NCBI GenBank assembly: GCA_020057505.1
Contig: JAGVFQ010000023.1
Span: forward strand, 1 to 32,706
Source: Patescibacteria group bacterium
Lineage (GTDB): Bacteria > Patescibacteriota > Patescibacteriia > JAGVFQ01
Reading direction: 5' to 3'
Length of the DNA: 32,706 bases
How positions within the stretch are numbered: position 1 is the stretch's first letter; each line of letters opens with the position of its first letter. The notes under the pieces were generated by a model. That model worked only from the letters and a program-made list of their open reading frames with translations. It did not search any database and had not been told where the DNA came from. Below, piece after piece: positions 1 to 8,725 of the stretch. Position numbers and translations under genes: made by a program.

Positions 1-1
1 A

Positions 2-118
2 GAAAAAGTCGGCAAAGCGAAAAAGATGCTTGTTGCCGGTATCATCGGATTGATTATTGTTGTCGCGGCCTACGCTATCGCGAGATTCGCGGTTGGCAGC
101 ATTATCAACGCGACCTAA
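2..118 (+). CDS. T4SS/TrbC-VirB2-like pilin subunit, 3' end only (truncated at window start)
   Basis: Open frame from base 2, translating to EKVGKAKKMLVAGIIGLIIVVAAYAIARFAVGSIINAT*. It matches the C-terminal half of the four following paralogs (VKKAKKW..N.VIGLIIVLAAYAIT.FV). Confidence 0.75.
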   Translation, partial: EKVGKAKKMLVAGIIGLIIVVAAYAIARFAVGSIINAT

Positions 119-146
119 GAATCATTTTTAAGATCTTAAAAATGCC

Positions 147-218
147 TTTATCCCCCCTCCGATATTCGTCGGAGTCCTGACTTTAGTCGGGAGACCTAAA
201 ATCGGAGGGCGGGATAAA
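147..218. repeat. Composite palindromic element between pilin genes
   Basis: Outer arms TTTATCCC-CCCTCCGAT / ATCGGAGGGCGGGATAAA are near-perfect inverse complements. Inner hairpins are CTCCGA..TCGGAG and TCCTGAC-TTTA-GTCGGGA. Confidence 0.7.
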
Positions 219-287
219 AGATAAATATTCAAATTAGTTTTGAATGCCTTCAAATTTAATTTAAAAATTTATCTTTAAAAAATTAAT

Positions 288-785
288 ATGAATTTATTTT
301 TGATAAATCCGGCAATGCTTAATAAAGTTAAATTATTAAAATTACATATTATCTCTTTTTTAATTCTCCTCGCCATAGCTGCGGGATTTTTTTTAATCAA
401 TCCGCCTCAATTGGCCTTGGCGCAACCGGTAAGAATTATTGACGGTGGAAGCAGCGCTCCGGCCACACCAGCTTCATCGGATCCGGATTATGGTCTGACC
501 GCTGTTGCCCAAAAAGCCGGTCTGACATCAGGCGCATCCGCGACTACTCTGCCGCAGCTATTAGGCAGAATTGTGGGCGCGGTACTCGCTCTCGTCGGCG
601 TAATTTTTCTGATTTTAATCGTCTATGGCGGCATAATGTGGATGACCGCCGGCGGCAATGACGAAAAAGTCAAAAAATCCCGCGGCATAATCATCAATTC
701 GACCATTGGATTGATTATAATTCTCGCGGCCTATGCTATAGTCAATTTTGTCTTTACTACGGTTTTAACCGCCACTAAAAAATAA
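288..785 (+). CDS. T4SS/TrbC-VirB2-like pilin subunit (paralog 2)
   Basis: N-terminal signal peptide ending LALAQ, two C-terminal TM segments, and the conserved GVIFLILIVYGGIMWMTAGGNDEKVKKSRG core. Confidence 0.75.
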   Translation: MNLFLINPAMLNKVKLLKLHIISFLILLAIAAGFFLINPPQLALAQPVRIIDGGSSAPATPASSDPDYGLTAVAQKAGLTSGASATTLPQLLGRIVGAVLALVGVIFLILIVYGGIMWMTAGGNDEKVKKSRGIIINSTIGLIIILAAYAIVNFVFTTVLTATKK

Positions 786-801
786 ATTCAAATCCTCTGA
801 C

Positions 802-1236
802 ATGAAAAAAAATCATTACAAACTAATAATTATGCCTCTTTTATCTATAATTTTCGTAATGGGCCTTTCTTTAGCGCTTCTCCAGCCTGAAATATCTTCG
901 GCGGCAACAGCTACTCCACCGGCAACACTTCAAAATGCGGCTGGATTCTTGGGTGAAGCGGCCGGCGCGCAAGGAGCCGGCTATGCCGCGCCCAAATCGC
1001 CATCGATTATTATCGGCACGATTATTAATGATGTTTTAATCTTCCTTGGCGTTATTTTTCTTATTTTGACTATCTACGGCGGCTTCCTCTGGATGACGGC
1101 TGGTGGCAACGAGGAAACCTTGAAAAAAGCTAAGAAGTGGATTATAAATGCCGTGATAGGTTTGATTATAGTATTAGCGGCTTATTCAATCACCAGCTTT
1201 GTGGTTGGCCAAATAATAAGCAGCACTACAAAATAA
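802..1236 (+). CDS. T4SS/TrbC-VirB2-like pilin subunit (paralog 3)
   Basis: Signal peptide plus GVIFLILTIYGGFLWMTAGGNEETLKKAKKWIINAVIGLIIVLAAYSIT core. Confidence 0.78.
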   Translation: MKKNHYKLIIMPLLSIIFVMGLSLALLQPEISSAATATPPATLQNAAGFLGEAAGAQGAGYAAPKSPSIIIGTIINDVLIFLGVIFLILTIYGGFLWMTAGGNEETLKKAKKWIINAVIGLIIVLAAYSITSFVVGQIISSTTK

Positions 1237-1239
1237 AAC

Positions 1240-1647
1240 ATGGACAAGAATTATAATTTAAAAATAAAAAAATATTTAATCATTTTTGTTTTTGCCCTTT
1301 TAATCTCTTTGCCAGCAATCGCCATCGCCCAATCAGCGTTCGCGCAGAGTCAAGATACTTATGGACTGAAAACTGCGGCCAAGGAAGCCGGCTTTAATGA
1401 AAAACCCCAAACCCCGAGAATAATCATCGGTAAAATCATTAATTACGCCTTAACCTTCGTCGGAGTAATTTTTCTCGTTCTGACCATCTACGCCGGTTTT
1501 CTCTGGATGACGGCCGGGGGCAACGAAGAGACAGTGAAAAAAGCCAAGAAATGGCTCGTAAATTCCGTCGTCGGTTTGGCTATTGTTCTCGCTGCTTATT
1601 CTATTACCAATTTTATTCTTCTTCAATTTATAAACGCAACCAAATAA
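1240..1647 (+). CDS. T4SS/TrbC-VirB2-like pilin subunit (paralog 4)
   Basis: Signal peptide (AFAQ) plus GVIFLVLTIYAGFLWMTAGGNEETVKKAKKWLVNSVVGLAIVLAAYSIT core. Confidence 0.78.
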   Translation: MDKNYNLKIKKYLIIFVFALLISLPAIAIAQSAFAQSQDTYGLKTAAKEAGFNEKPQTPRIIIGKIINYALTFVGVIFLVLTIYAGFLWMTAGGNEETVKKAKKWLVNSVVGLAIVLAAYSITNFILLQFINATK

Positions 1648-1662
1648 ACTAAATTTAAATTT

Positions 1663-2061
1663 ATGAAAAAAAACTTTATTATTTTTATATCTCTTCTCGT
1701 TATTATTAATTTTTTTATAATCGGCAATTTAGCTTTAGCCGCAACCGCCGATCTTAACACATCAATTATTGGACAATTGGGCAACACCGGCGTCGCGGCC
1801 GGCTATAGCGCCAACTTCACTCCGCTGCCGGAAATGATTGGAAAAATTATTTATATTATTCTCTCGTTTTTAGGAATTATCTTTGTGGTTTTAACCGTCT
1901 ACGCCGGTTTTCTTTGGATGACGGCCGGTGGTAACGAAGAAACCGTGAAAAAAGCCAAGAAGTGGCTCGAAAACGCGGTGATTGGCCTTGTTATTATTCT
2001 CGCCGCTTATGCCATTACCAGTTTCGTAATTTCGCAAATTATCAAATCCACTACAACTTAA
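1663..2061 (+). CDS. T4SS/TrbC-VirB2-like pilin subunit (paralog 5)
   Basis: Signal peptide (LALAA) plus GIIFVVLTVYAGFLWMTAGGNEETVKKAKKWLENAVIGLVIILAAYAIT core. Confidence 0.78.
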   Translation: MKKNFIIFISLLVIINFFIIGNLALAATADLNTSIIGQLGNTGVAAGYSANFTPLPEMIGKIIYIILSFLGIIFVVLTVYAGFLWMTAGGNEETVKKAKKWLENAVIGLVIILAAYAITSFVISQIIKSTTT

Positions 2062-2082
2062 AATTAAATTTAACAAAAAAAG

Positions 2083-2108
2083 ACAGGCGCAAATTTCTTT
2101 GCGCCTGT
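2083..2108. terminator. Bidirectional Rho-independent terminator between convergent pilin array and lipoprotein gene
   Basis: Perfect 11-bp stem ACAGGCGCAAA / TTTGCGCCTGT with 4-nt loop. T-run follows on + strand; A-run precedes it (T-run on - strand). Confidence 0.85.
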
Positions 2109-2139
2109 TTTGTTTTTTATCCTCCTAAAGAATTGTTAC

Positions 2140-2565
2140 CTACCTGCAGCCCGGCTGATTGGGGTTGCGCCGACAAGAATCTTGCATCGCCCGACGAAGC
2201 CCATCGTCAAAACCTTGATTCCCGTAGTTAGAACCGCCGCAATTCCCCTTGCAATCGCCTCGCTCGTTGTAGTTATATGTCCCAACGAAACGGACGTCGT
2301 TCGGATTGCCCGGAATCGGGACGTCTCGGAGCAAACTCGGATCCTTCCGGATAGCCTCGGCGGCGGCGCGATTGACTTCAGCTTGCGCGTGAACCTTATC
2401 CGCTTCGGCCGCCGACATGCGATCGAGATAGACCGCCCGAGACAACTCGGTCAGGTCGGTTTTGCCGTCGTAGCTGCCTTCGTTGCTTCGGTAACTGACT
2501 TGGCCGTAAGTGCAGCCGGAAAAGAACATGGCCGCCGCGAACATTGTGATAACTATTACTTTCAT
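2140..2565 (-). CDS. Putative secreted lipoprotein, unknown function
   Basis: Signal peptide with lipobox FFSGC, strong GGAGG ribosome-binding site upstream, C-terminal Cys-rich tail (GDCKGNCGG...DSCRRNPNQPGCR). Confidence 0.7.
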   Translation of the reverse strand: MKVIVITMFAAAMFFSGCTYGQVSYRSNEGSYDGKTDLTELSRAVYLDRMSAAEADKVHAQAEVNRAAAEAIRKDPSLLRDVPIPGNPNDVRFVGTYNYNERGDCKGNCGGSNYGNQGFDDGLRRAMQDSCRRNPNQPGCR

Positions 2566-2723
2566 TTTATCCTCCGTGTGGTTAAATTTGAGCTATTTTA
2601 GCTCGTTTTTAGTCTATTTGCCTTAAAAAGAACTTCATACTATCATAGCACTTCACCATAAAGTTGTCAAGTATCAATTTTCCTTATTTTAAATTACAAT
2701 AAAATTATACTAATATTTATAAA

Positions 2724-4838
2724 ATGATTTTATTTTTGTCTAAATTAAAAAAGATTATCCAGAACCATCCCTTAATAATTCTTGGTCTTGCAATTTTAAT
2801 TTATATTGTTTTTTTTGTCTCACTCACTGTCTGGAAATATAACAACTTCGGCTATAATGGCATTGATCTTGGAATTTACAATCAAGTCTTTTGGAATACG
2901 GCGCACGGACACTTTTTTGAATCATCAATTCAGGCTCAATCATATCTCGGCGATCATTTTGAGTTATTTATTTTATTATTATTGCCCTTTTATTTAATTT
3001 TCCAGCATCCGATCACTCTCTTAGTTTTACAAACCATCTTTCTCGCGCTCGGCGCAATACCAATTTTTTTAATCAGCAAAGAAGTTTTAAAATCCCCCCT
3101 ACCCCCCTTTAACAAGGGGGCAGAGTCTAACATCCCCCTTTCGATAAAAGAGGGCTGGGCGGATTCTTTACCGCTCCTCTTGTCTCTCATCTATCTTCTA
3201 AACCCTTTCATCCAAAACATCAATCTCTTTGAATTTCACATTCTGCCGTTTGCCATTCCCCTTCTCCTCTTCGCCTTTTATTTTTACCAAAAGAAAAAAG
3301 CTCTGCCTTTTTATATTTTTATAATTCTTTCTCTCTTGGTCCGCGAAGACGTGGCTTTAGTTGTTTTTATGTTCGGAATTTTGGCTTTAATCAATTCTCG
3401 GCAAGAAAGAAAAGACACTACCAGATACCAAATACCAGATACCAGCTACTTCTTAAGATGGATCCTCCCGCCAATAATTCTATCCATCGCTTGGTTTATT
3501 ATCGCCACAAAAATCAGCGGCGCGCTCAACCCCAGCGGCGATTATAAATTTCTGGTTTATTATTCTTGGCTCGGCCAAACCTTTCCCCAAATAATTGCTA
3601 ACTTCTTTCTGCACCCCCTGATTGTGCTGAGAAAAATTTTAACAATTTATAATTTAGGTTTTATTATAGGTATATTAATACCCTTTGGCTTTTTGTCTCT
3701 CTTGAAGCCAAGATATTTGATTCTGCTCCTTCCACCCCTGCTCCAAACTGTCCTCGGCATGGGCGGCGGCGAGGAAATAATCCTCACGCATTATTGCTCG
3801 CTTTTTTTGCCGGCGCTCTTTATCGCCCTAATTTTTGCCATCAAAGATGTAATGAATGAAAAAATAATTGCTAAATGGCAAGCAGGATTATTAAAAGCTC
3901 TCTCTATTGAAGAAAAACGAACTTTCGCGATTATTCTTCTCATTATTGCCGCTATTTATTCTTTTTTTACTCTCGGTCCAGTCGCAGGTTCAACCAGAAT
4001 TATCGCCAACTATGATCAAAAAAATACAACTATAAGAAATTACTTTTTAGAGCAGATACCGGCCGATGCGCCAACGCTCACTTCGCTTGATTTTCTGCCT
4101 TATCTTTCCTCGCGAGAAAGCATCTATGCGCTCCATTATATCTATCTCGGGCAAAAACAATTTGGCAATGGCGACTATACTCTCCCGGATGATACGGAAT
4201 ATTTGTTAATCAATTTTGACGATATTATCAATTATGATTTTGAATTCCAAAAACAATCAGGCTACAGCAAGTATCTCTCCTCCGCTCCGGACCGCCTGAG
4301 AAATATTTTGACTGAGAAAAACTTTGGCTTAGTTGATATCATCGACTCCATCGCTTTGCTGAAAAAAAATTATGTTCCTGAAAAAAATTTCTTTGAGCTG
4401 AATACTTCTGCCTACCCCATTGCCAACAAGCAAGAGATTAATCTTGATAATAAAATAAAATTCCTCGGCTATGCCAAGGAATTAGTCAAAAAACGAATAA
4501 ATAATCTTGATTTAACTCTTTACAATCTCAATCTTTCCTGGCAGGCAATGGGTCAAATGACAGAAAATTACCAGCTTAAATTAACAGCTTTGGATAAAAA
4601 TAATAAACCAATTTACAAAAAATATTACCCGCTGGCCTATGGCATTTATCCGACGAGCGAGTGGAAAATCAATGAAATTATCCAAACGAATTATTGGTTT
4701 TTGCTGCCGAATAATGCTCTGAGTATTGAATTCAATTTAGTAAAGATTTATGGCGCCAGTGAATTAAATGATCTGAGGTCAGGAATTATTGTAATTGATA
4801 GAGAAGAGCAGCTAGGCGAGACGATTAAAATTGAATAA
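2724..4838 (+). CDS. DUF2079-family multi-pass membrane protein
   Basis: 704-aa multi-TM protein with N-terminal YNNFGYNGIDLGIYNQVFWNTAHGHFFESS...YLGDHFE motif typical of DUF2079. Confidence 0.8.
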   Translation: MILFLSKLKKIIQNHPLIILGLAILIYIVFFVSLTVWKYNNFGYNGIDLGIYNQVFWNTAHGHFFESSIQAQSYLGDHFELFILLLLPFYLIFQHPITLLVLQTIFLALGAIPIFLISKEVLKSPLPPFNKGAESNIPLSIKEGWADSLPLLLSLIYLLNPFIQNINLFEFHILPFAIPLLLFAFYFYQKKKALPFYIFIILSLLVREDVALVVFMFGILALINSRQERKDTTRYQIPDTSYFLRWILPPIILSIAWFIIATKISGALNPSGDYKFLVYYSWLGQTFPQIIANFFLHPLIVLRKILTIYNLGFIIGILIPFGFLSLLKPRYLILLLPPLLQTVLGMGGGEEIILTHYCSLFLPALFIALIFAIKDVMNEKIIAKWQAGLLKALSIEEKRTFAIILLIIAAIYSFFTLGPVAGSTRIIANYDQKNTTIRNYFLEQIPADAPTLTSLDFLPYLSSRESIYALHYIYLGQKQFGNGDYTLPDDTEYLLINFDDIINYDFEFQKQSGYSKYLSSAPDRLRNILTEKNFGLVDIIDSIALLKKNYVPEKNFFELNTSAYPIANKQEINLDNKIKFLGYAKELVKKRINNLDLTLYNLNLSWQAMGQMTENYQLKLTALDKNNKPIYKKYYPLAYGIYPTSEWKINEIIQTNYWFLLPNNALSIEFNLVKIYGASELNDLRSGIIVIDREEQLGETIKIE
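3091..3165. repeat. C-rich/G-rich palindromic element inserted in frame in the DUF2079 CDS
   Basis: AATCCCCCCTACCCCCCTTT ... AAAAGAGGGCTGGGCGGATT imperfect inverted arms (15/20 by hand) with internal CCCCCTTTAACAAGGGGG hairpin. Length is 75 bp, or 25 codons. Confidence 0.75.
3421..3448. repeat. 7-nt tandem repeat (4 units) within DUF2079 CDS
   Basis: CCAGATA|CCAAATA|CCAGATA|CCAGCTA read directly. Confidence 0.75.
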
Positions 4839-4875
4839 CAATAATGCAGGCACAAAAATCTTTTACCTCTAAATT

Positions 4876-6519
4876 TTATAACACCTTATAAATCTCAACC
4901 TCATTATTGCTATAAACTTTTTCTAGAAAATTTGCTTTTTGCGGCTCAAAGCTGCTTTTAGATCTCTCGTCTTTGCCCCAATATAAATATTTAATCTTAT
5001 TCGCCTTCAAAAACCGTGCTCTAGCTTCATCACTCTTGGTATTTAAAAACCAATCTATATTTTGAATTTTTGTATAAAAATAGGCTGTCTCGACGCTATG
5101 GCCAAGATAAACTGTCTTGCCAGTTTGGCCCGGAATCAAATTCCCTGTTCGCCAATAAGAAAAAATTGGCTGACTTTCTCCCACATTGGACTTGATCCAA
5201 GCAAAAGCTTCTTTTTCGGCAGCAGGAATATAAAGGAGATTATTTTTTGTTTTAAATAATCCAATGTCATCGGCCATCACAAAGAGATTGGACGTGAAAA
5301 AAAACACAATGAATAGAAAGCCAAGCAAAAATATATTTCTATTTATTACTGAAAATAATTTTAATTTATCCAACTTTGATTTTACAAAATACAATCCCGA
5401 TATCGCGAGCAAAATCAAAGGTATTTGCCAGCCCTCAATCATCCGACGCTCGAAATTAACCGGAGAATAAATCAGAAAAAATTGAAAAACTGCCCAGATA
5501 ATAAGAAAAAGCCAGGGGCTGTTTTTTATTTCCTTATTTTTAGATAATGAGTAATAGCCAAAAATCGCCAAAGGGATGATCAGTCCATAACCGATAATAA
5601 CAAGAAATAAGGCCGGCGTGAGGCACAAATTCTCTCTGCCCGATTCAATGGTAAGCCAATCAAATTTTAAAAGATATAAATAATAAATAATAGATGGCAC
5701 TGACAAAAGGCCAAAAATTACATAATGCTTAATAAATTGCCATCTGATCTTTTTTTGGATTAAACATAAAGCTGCAATATACAAGCCCAAAGCGCCAAAA
5801 ATTACAAAAATATTGAAAGGATGAAATTGGAAAAGCGCCAACCCAGCGAGGCCGGCAGCAATGCTATATTTAATTTTGTTATTTTCAAAGGCTAAAAGCA
5901 TTAAGAGAAATATAAGAACAACTAAAGTCACAGAAGCAATAAAATGCGGCGATTGGTAGAGAGTAAGAAAAGTATTTGATTCAGGCACCCAAAGATCAGG
6001 TGGCCAGTGGCTATACCCTGCTTTTTCAAAATAAAATTTTTCCAATAGCTGCGAAAAAATTCCGCCCCAGCCAGAAGCGAAGATTAAAAACAAATAACCG
6101 ATTTTTCTCTTGGCTTTGTCAAGAAAAAAATAACTCAAAAATAGATAAGCCACAAAGCCAAAGACTGGAATCAATAATATCCGCGCCAAATGAAAGGTCA
6201 AAATATCGGGCAAATTAAAAATTTGGCCGAATAAACCTATACCCAGCCAAAAAATATTCAATCGCCCGGCACCTTGAAATTCTGATGTATATAAATCTTT
6301 AAATAAAAAATGGCCTTGCTTGACCTGCTCCAGATAAGAATAATAAACGGAAATATCGCCGGATGACAGCGAATGAAAGCCCAAAAAGTAATCATTGCCT
6401 CGAACGAGCCAGCCATAGAGATACGGCAAAGAAGTCAAAAGAATAGCTATAATTGTTATCGCGCCAACAAAATGCCATTCTCGCTTACTTATGCTTTGAT
6501 ATAATTCCTTTAGAGTCAT
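4876..6519 (-). CDS. Multi-pass membrane protein, probable GT-C-type glycosyltransferase
   Basis: 547 aa, about 12 hydrophobic segments, acidic first extracytoplasmic loop (SSGDISVYYSYLEQVKQG), soluble C-terminal tail. Confidence 0.6.
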   Translation of the reverse strand: MTLKELYQSISKREWHFVGAITIIAILLTSLPYLYGWLVRGNDYFLGFHSLSSGDISVYYSYLEQVKQGHFLFKDLYTSEFQGAGRLNIFWLGIGLFGQIFNLPDILTFHLARILLIPVFGFVAYLFLSYFFLDKAKRKIGYLFLIFASGWGGIFSQLLEKFYFEKAGYSHWPPDLWVPESNTFLTLYQSPHFIASVTLVVLIFLLMLLAFENNKIKYSIAAGLAGLALFQFHPFNIFVIFGALGLYIAALCLIQKKIRWQFIKHYVIFGLLSVPSIIYYLYLLKFDWLTIESGRENLCLTPALFLVIIGYGLIIPLAIFGYYSLSKNKEIKNSPWLFLIIWAVFQFFLIYSPVNFERRMIEGWQIPLILLAISGLYFVKSKLDKLKLFSVINRNIFLLGFLFIVFFFTSNLFVMADDIGLFKTKNNLLYIPAAEKEAFAWIKSNVGESQPIFSYWRTGNLIPGQTGKTVYLGHSVETAYFYTKIQNIDWFLNTKSDEARARFLKANKIKYLYWGKDERSKSSFEPQKANFLEKVYSNNEVEIYKVL

Positions 6520-6520
6520 G

Positions 6521-7222
6521 CTATTTTTTGAATCTCAAAGTTAAGACTTTAATGAAGGCTTCAAAGAAAATTTTAAAATTAAACTTTGATTTGCCTAATT
6601 TTCTTTCGGTAAAAATAATAGGTATTTCTTTGATTTTAAACCCATTTTTATAAGCCCAATAAGTTGTTTCAATTTGAAAAACATAGCCCTCAGAATCTAA
6701 TTTTTCCAAATTAATACTTTCAATTACTTTTCTTTTATAACACTTGAATCCGCCAGTTAAATCTTGGAAAGAAAGATTTAAAATAAGCCTTGCGTAAAAA
6801 TTGCCCAAATAACTGATCAATCTCCTTCCTAAATTCCAATTTTTAATTCCTCCACCTTCAATATAGCGCGAGCCCAGGACCAAATCGTAATTTTCAACTT
6901 CTTCCAAAAATTGCGGCAAATATTTTGGATCATGAGAAAAATCAGCATCCATTTCAAAAATATAATCAGCCCCTAAGACTAGAGCTCTTTTGAAACCATC
7001 GATATAAGCCGATCCAAGACCCATTTTTTTAATTCGGTGGATAATTTCAAGCCGAGTGGTTTCCTCTATGCTTTCCACCAACCCACCAGTTCCATCTGGC
7101 GAATTATCATCAACAATGATGATATTAAGATCAGAAATATTAAATGAAAAAATTTGTTTAATTAATTCTTTAATATTGCTTCTTTCATTGTAAGTTGGGA
7201 TAATAATTGATATTTTAGTCAC
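6521..7222 (-). CDS. Polyprenol-monophosphomannose synthase-like GT2 glycosyltransferase
   Basis: ISIIIPTYNERSNI...IIIVDDNSPDGTG...EMDADFSHDPKYLP...LVLGSRYIEGGGIKNW is the DPM1-like signature. Confidence 0.85.
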   Translation of the reverse strand: MTKISIIIPTYNERSNIKELIKQIFSFNISDLNIIIVDDNSPDGTGGLVESIEETTRLEIIHRIKKMGLGSAYIDGFKRALVLGADYIFEMDADFSHDPKYLPQFLEEVENYDLVLGSRYIEGGGIKNWNLGRRLISYLGNFYARLILNLSFQDLTGGFKCYKRKVIESINLEKLDSEGYVFQIETTYWAYKNGFKIKEIPIIFTERKLGKSKFNFKIFFEAFIKVLTLRFKK

Positions 7223-7252
7223 AAAATTGGCTATACTATAAAATTATTTAAT

Positions 7253-8725
7253 TTATTTTTTGGTATAAAGATAAAAATAAGCATTATAATCGTCATATTC
7301 TATTTTTTCTTCATTATAGTTTTCTTTCAGCCAATCAGCTAAAAATTTCTGGCCTACTTTTTCCGGGCCAGCTTCGGCCGGCGCATATAAGATATATTTC
7401 ACTTGTTTTTGGGCTAGGTCATTTTTTATCTCCTCTTTTGCTTGCTCAGACAAATATTCTCCATATATTATATTATATCTAGTAGGATTTACTTTATTGG
7501 CAAAGCTATAATAATAAACCGAATATGGATAGATAAAAATTTCTTTATCTGGAATATTATTCAAAACTTTTAATACTGATTCTCTAAGCGACCGAGCTGC
7601 TGATTGATAAAAGTATACTTGGCCAATATTTGTATCTAGCGGCTGCCAAAGTTTATAATTTATATATTGGTTAACTGGGAAAGGATAATAAACATAGAGC
7701 GGACAAATCAAAAAAACTGCTAAAAATATTTTATAATTTTTGCCAGCTTCGATATTTAATTTGCTAATCGCATAAAATAATAAAGACAAAGTAAAGCAAG
7801 GATAAATATAAGCTAAATGATTCTGATCAAGCCTATATAGTGAAGATAAGATCATGATTAAACTAAAAGAAAAATAAAACACTATCTGCTCCGAAAACAA
7901 TTTTTTATAGTACAGGATAAAAAATAGAATAAGATAACTTACAAAAACGGCGAAAAGCAATACATTATTTAAGAGAGAAATATAGCCTATTTGAGGATAA
8001 TAATAAGCATTGCTAATTATTAAATCTTCCCAAATCGCTCTCGGTCCGGCAATCAGCAAAAACGGCAACATCAGTAAGGTAAATGACCCAAAAAAGCTCA
8101 AAGAAAAAATCAGACATTTTTTTATTGATATTATCCAAGTATATTTTTTTTGATTGTACCATAGCAAAAATATAGCTATAGCTGCGGCAGCAATTATAGG
8201 CTGGACATGCAGAAAGAAAGCTCCCAGCCCCAAGCTCAGACCGCTTAATACTAGATGATGATCTTTTTCTTGTTTGAGATAATGATTAATTTGCCAGCCA
8301 GCAACTAAAATAAACAACAAGGCCAGCCAATGGAAGGATATGATCAGCTGATTTGGATAAAGCAAAACGATGAATATAATAACCTGTAGAGCTGACCACA
8401 AGCGACTAAGAATTACTCGGCTAGTCAAATAAATAAAAACGCAAATTAGCCAGGCAATCAAAATAATAAGTAAACGGACTATCAAGTAATATTGGCCAAA
8501 AACAGACCAAGCTACTAATAATAAATAGTAGATCCCGGGCGTTATCAAGCTGAAAAAATCGCGATAGATTATCTGCCCAGCCATGATTCTTTGCGTATCA
8601 GCCAGTATCAGCCCTTCATCCCCCATATCTCCAGATCGAAATAAAGATATATATATTAGAAACAATAAAACAGCCAGAAAAAAAACGATAATATACCTAT
8701 TATTTTTTAATTTCGAGGTGAGCAT
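7253..8725 (-). CDS. Multi-pass membrane protein, probable ArnT/GT39-like GT-C glycosyltransferase
   Basis: 490 aa, many TM helices, N-terminal GDMGDEGLILADTQRIMAGQIIYRDFFSLITPG motif typical of the PMT/ArnT-like superfamily. Confidence 0.65.
   Translation of the reverse strand: MLTSKLKNNRYIIVFFLAVLLFLIYISLFRSGDMGDEGLILADTQRIMAGQIIYRDFFSLITPGIYYLLLVAWSVFGQYYLIVRLLIILIAWLICVFIYLTSRVILSRLWSALQVIIFIVLLYPNQLIISFHWLALLFILVAGWQINHYLKQEKDHHLVLSGLSLGLGAFFLHVQPIIAAAAIAIFLLWYNQKKYTWIISIKKCLIFSLSFFGSFTLLMLPFLLIAGPRAIWEDLIISNAYYYPQIGYISLLNNVLLFAVFVSYLILFFILYYKKLFSEQIVFYFSFSLIMILSSLYRLDQNHLAYIYPCFTLSLLFYAISKLNIEAGKNYKIFLAVFLICPLYVYYPFPVNQYINYKLWQPLDTNIGQVYFYQSAARSLRESVLKVLNNIPDKEIFIYPYSVYYYSFANKVNPTRYNIIYGEYLSEQAKEEIKNDLAQKQVKYILYAPAEAGPEKVGQKFLADWLKENYNEEKIEYDDYNAYFYLYTKK

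Noticed and set aside
2110-2601. 163-aa + strand ORF opposite the lipoprotein gene
   Set aside because: The minus-strand ORF has a signal peptide, lipobox and strong RBS. The + ORF begins within the terminator tail and has no recognisable features; openness is explained by high GC.
2590-2604. GAGCTA-TTT-TAGCTC hairpin upstream of the lipoprotein gene as operator or terminator
   Set aside because: Short 6-bp stem in AT-rich DNA. It is suggestive only and cannot be separated from chance.
2990-3190. 66-aa minus-strand ORF in DUF2079
   Set aside because: Consists largely of the antisense translation of the palindromic repeat (SAPLLKGGRGDF), a familiar artefact.
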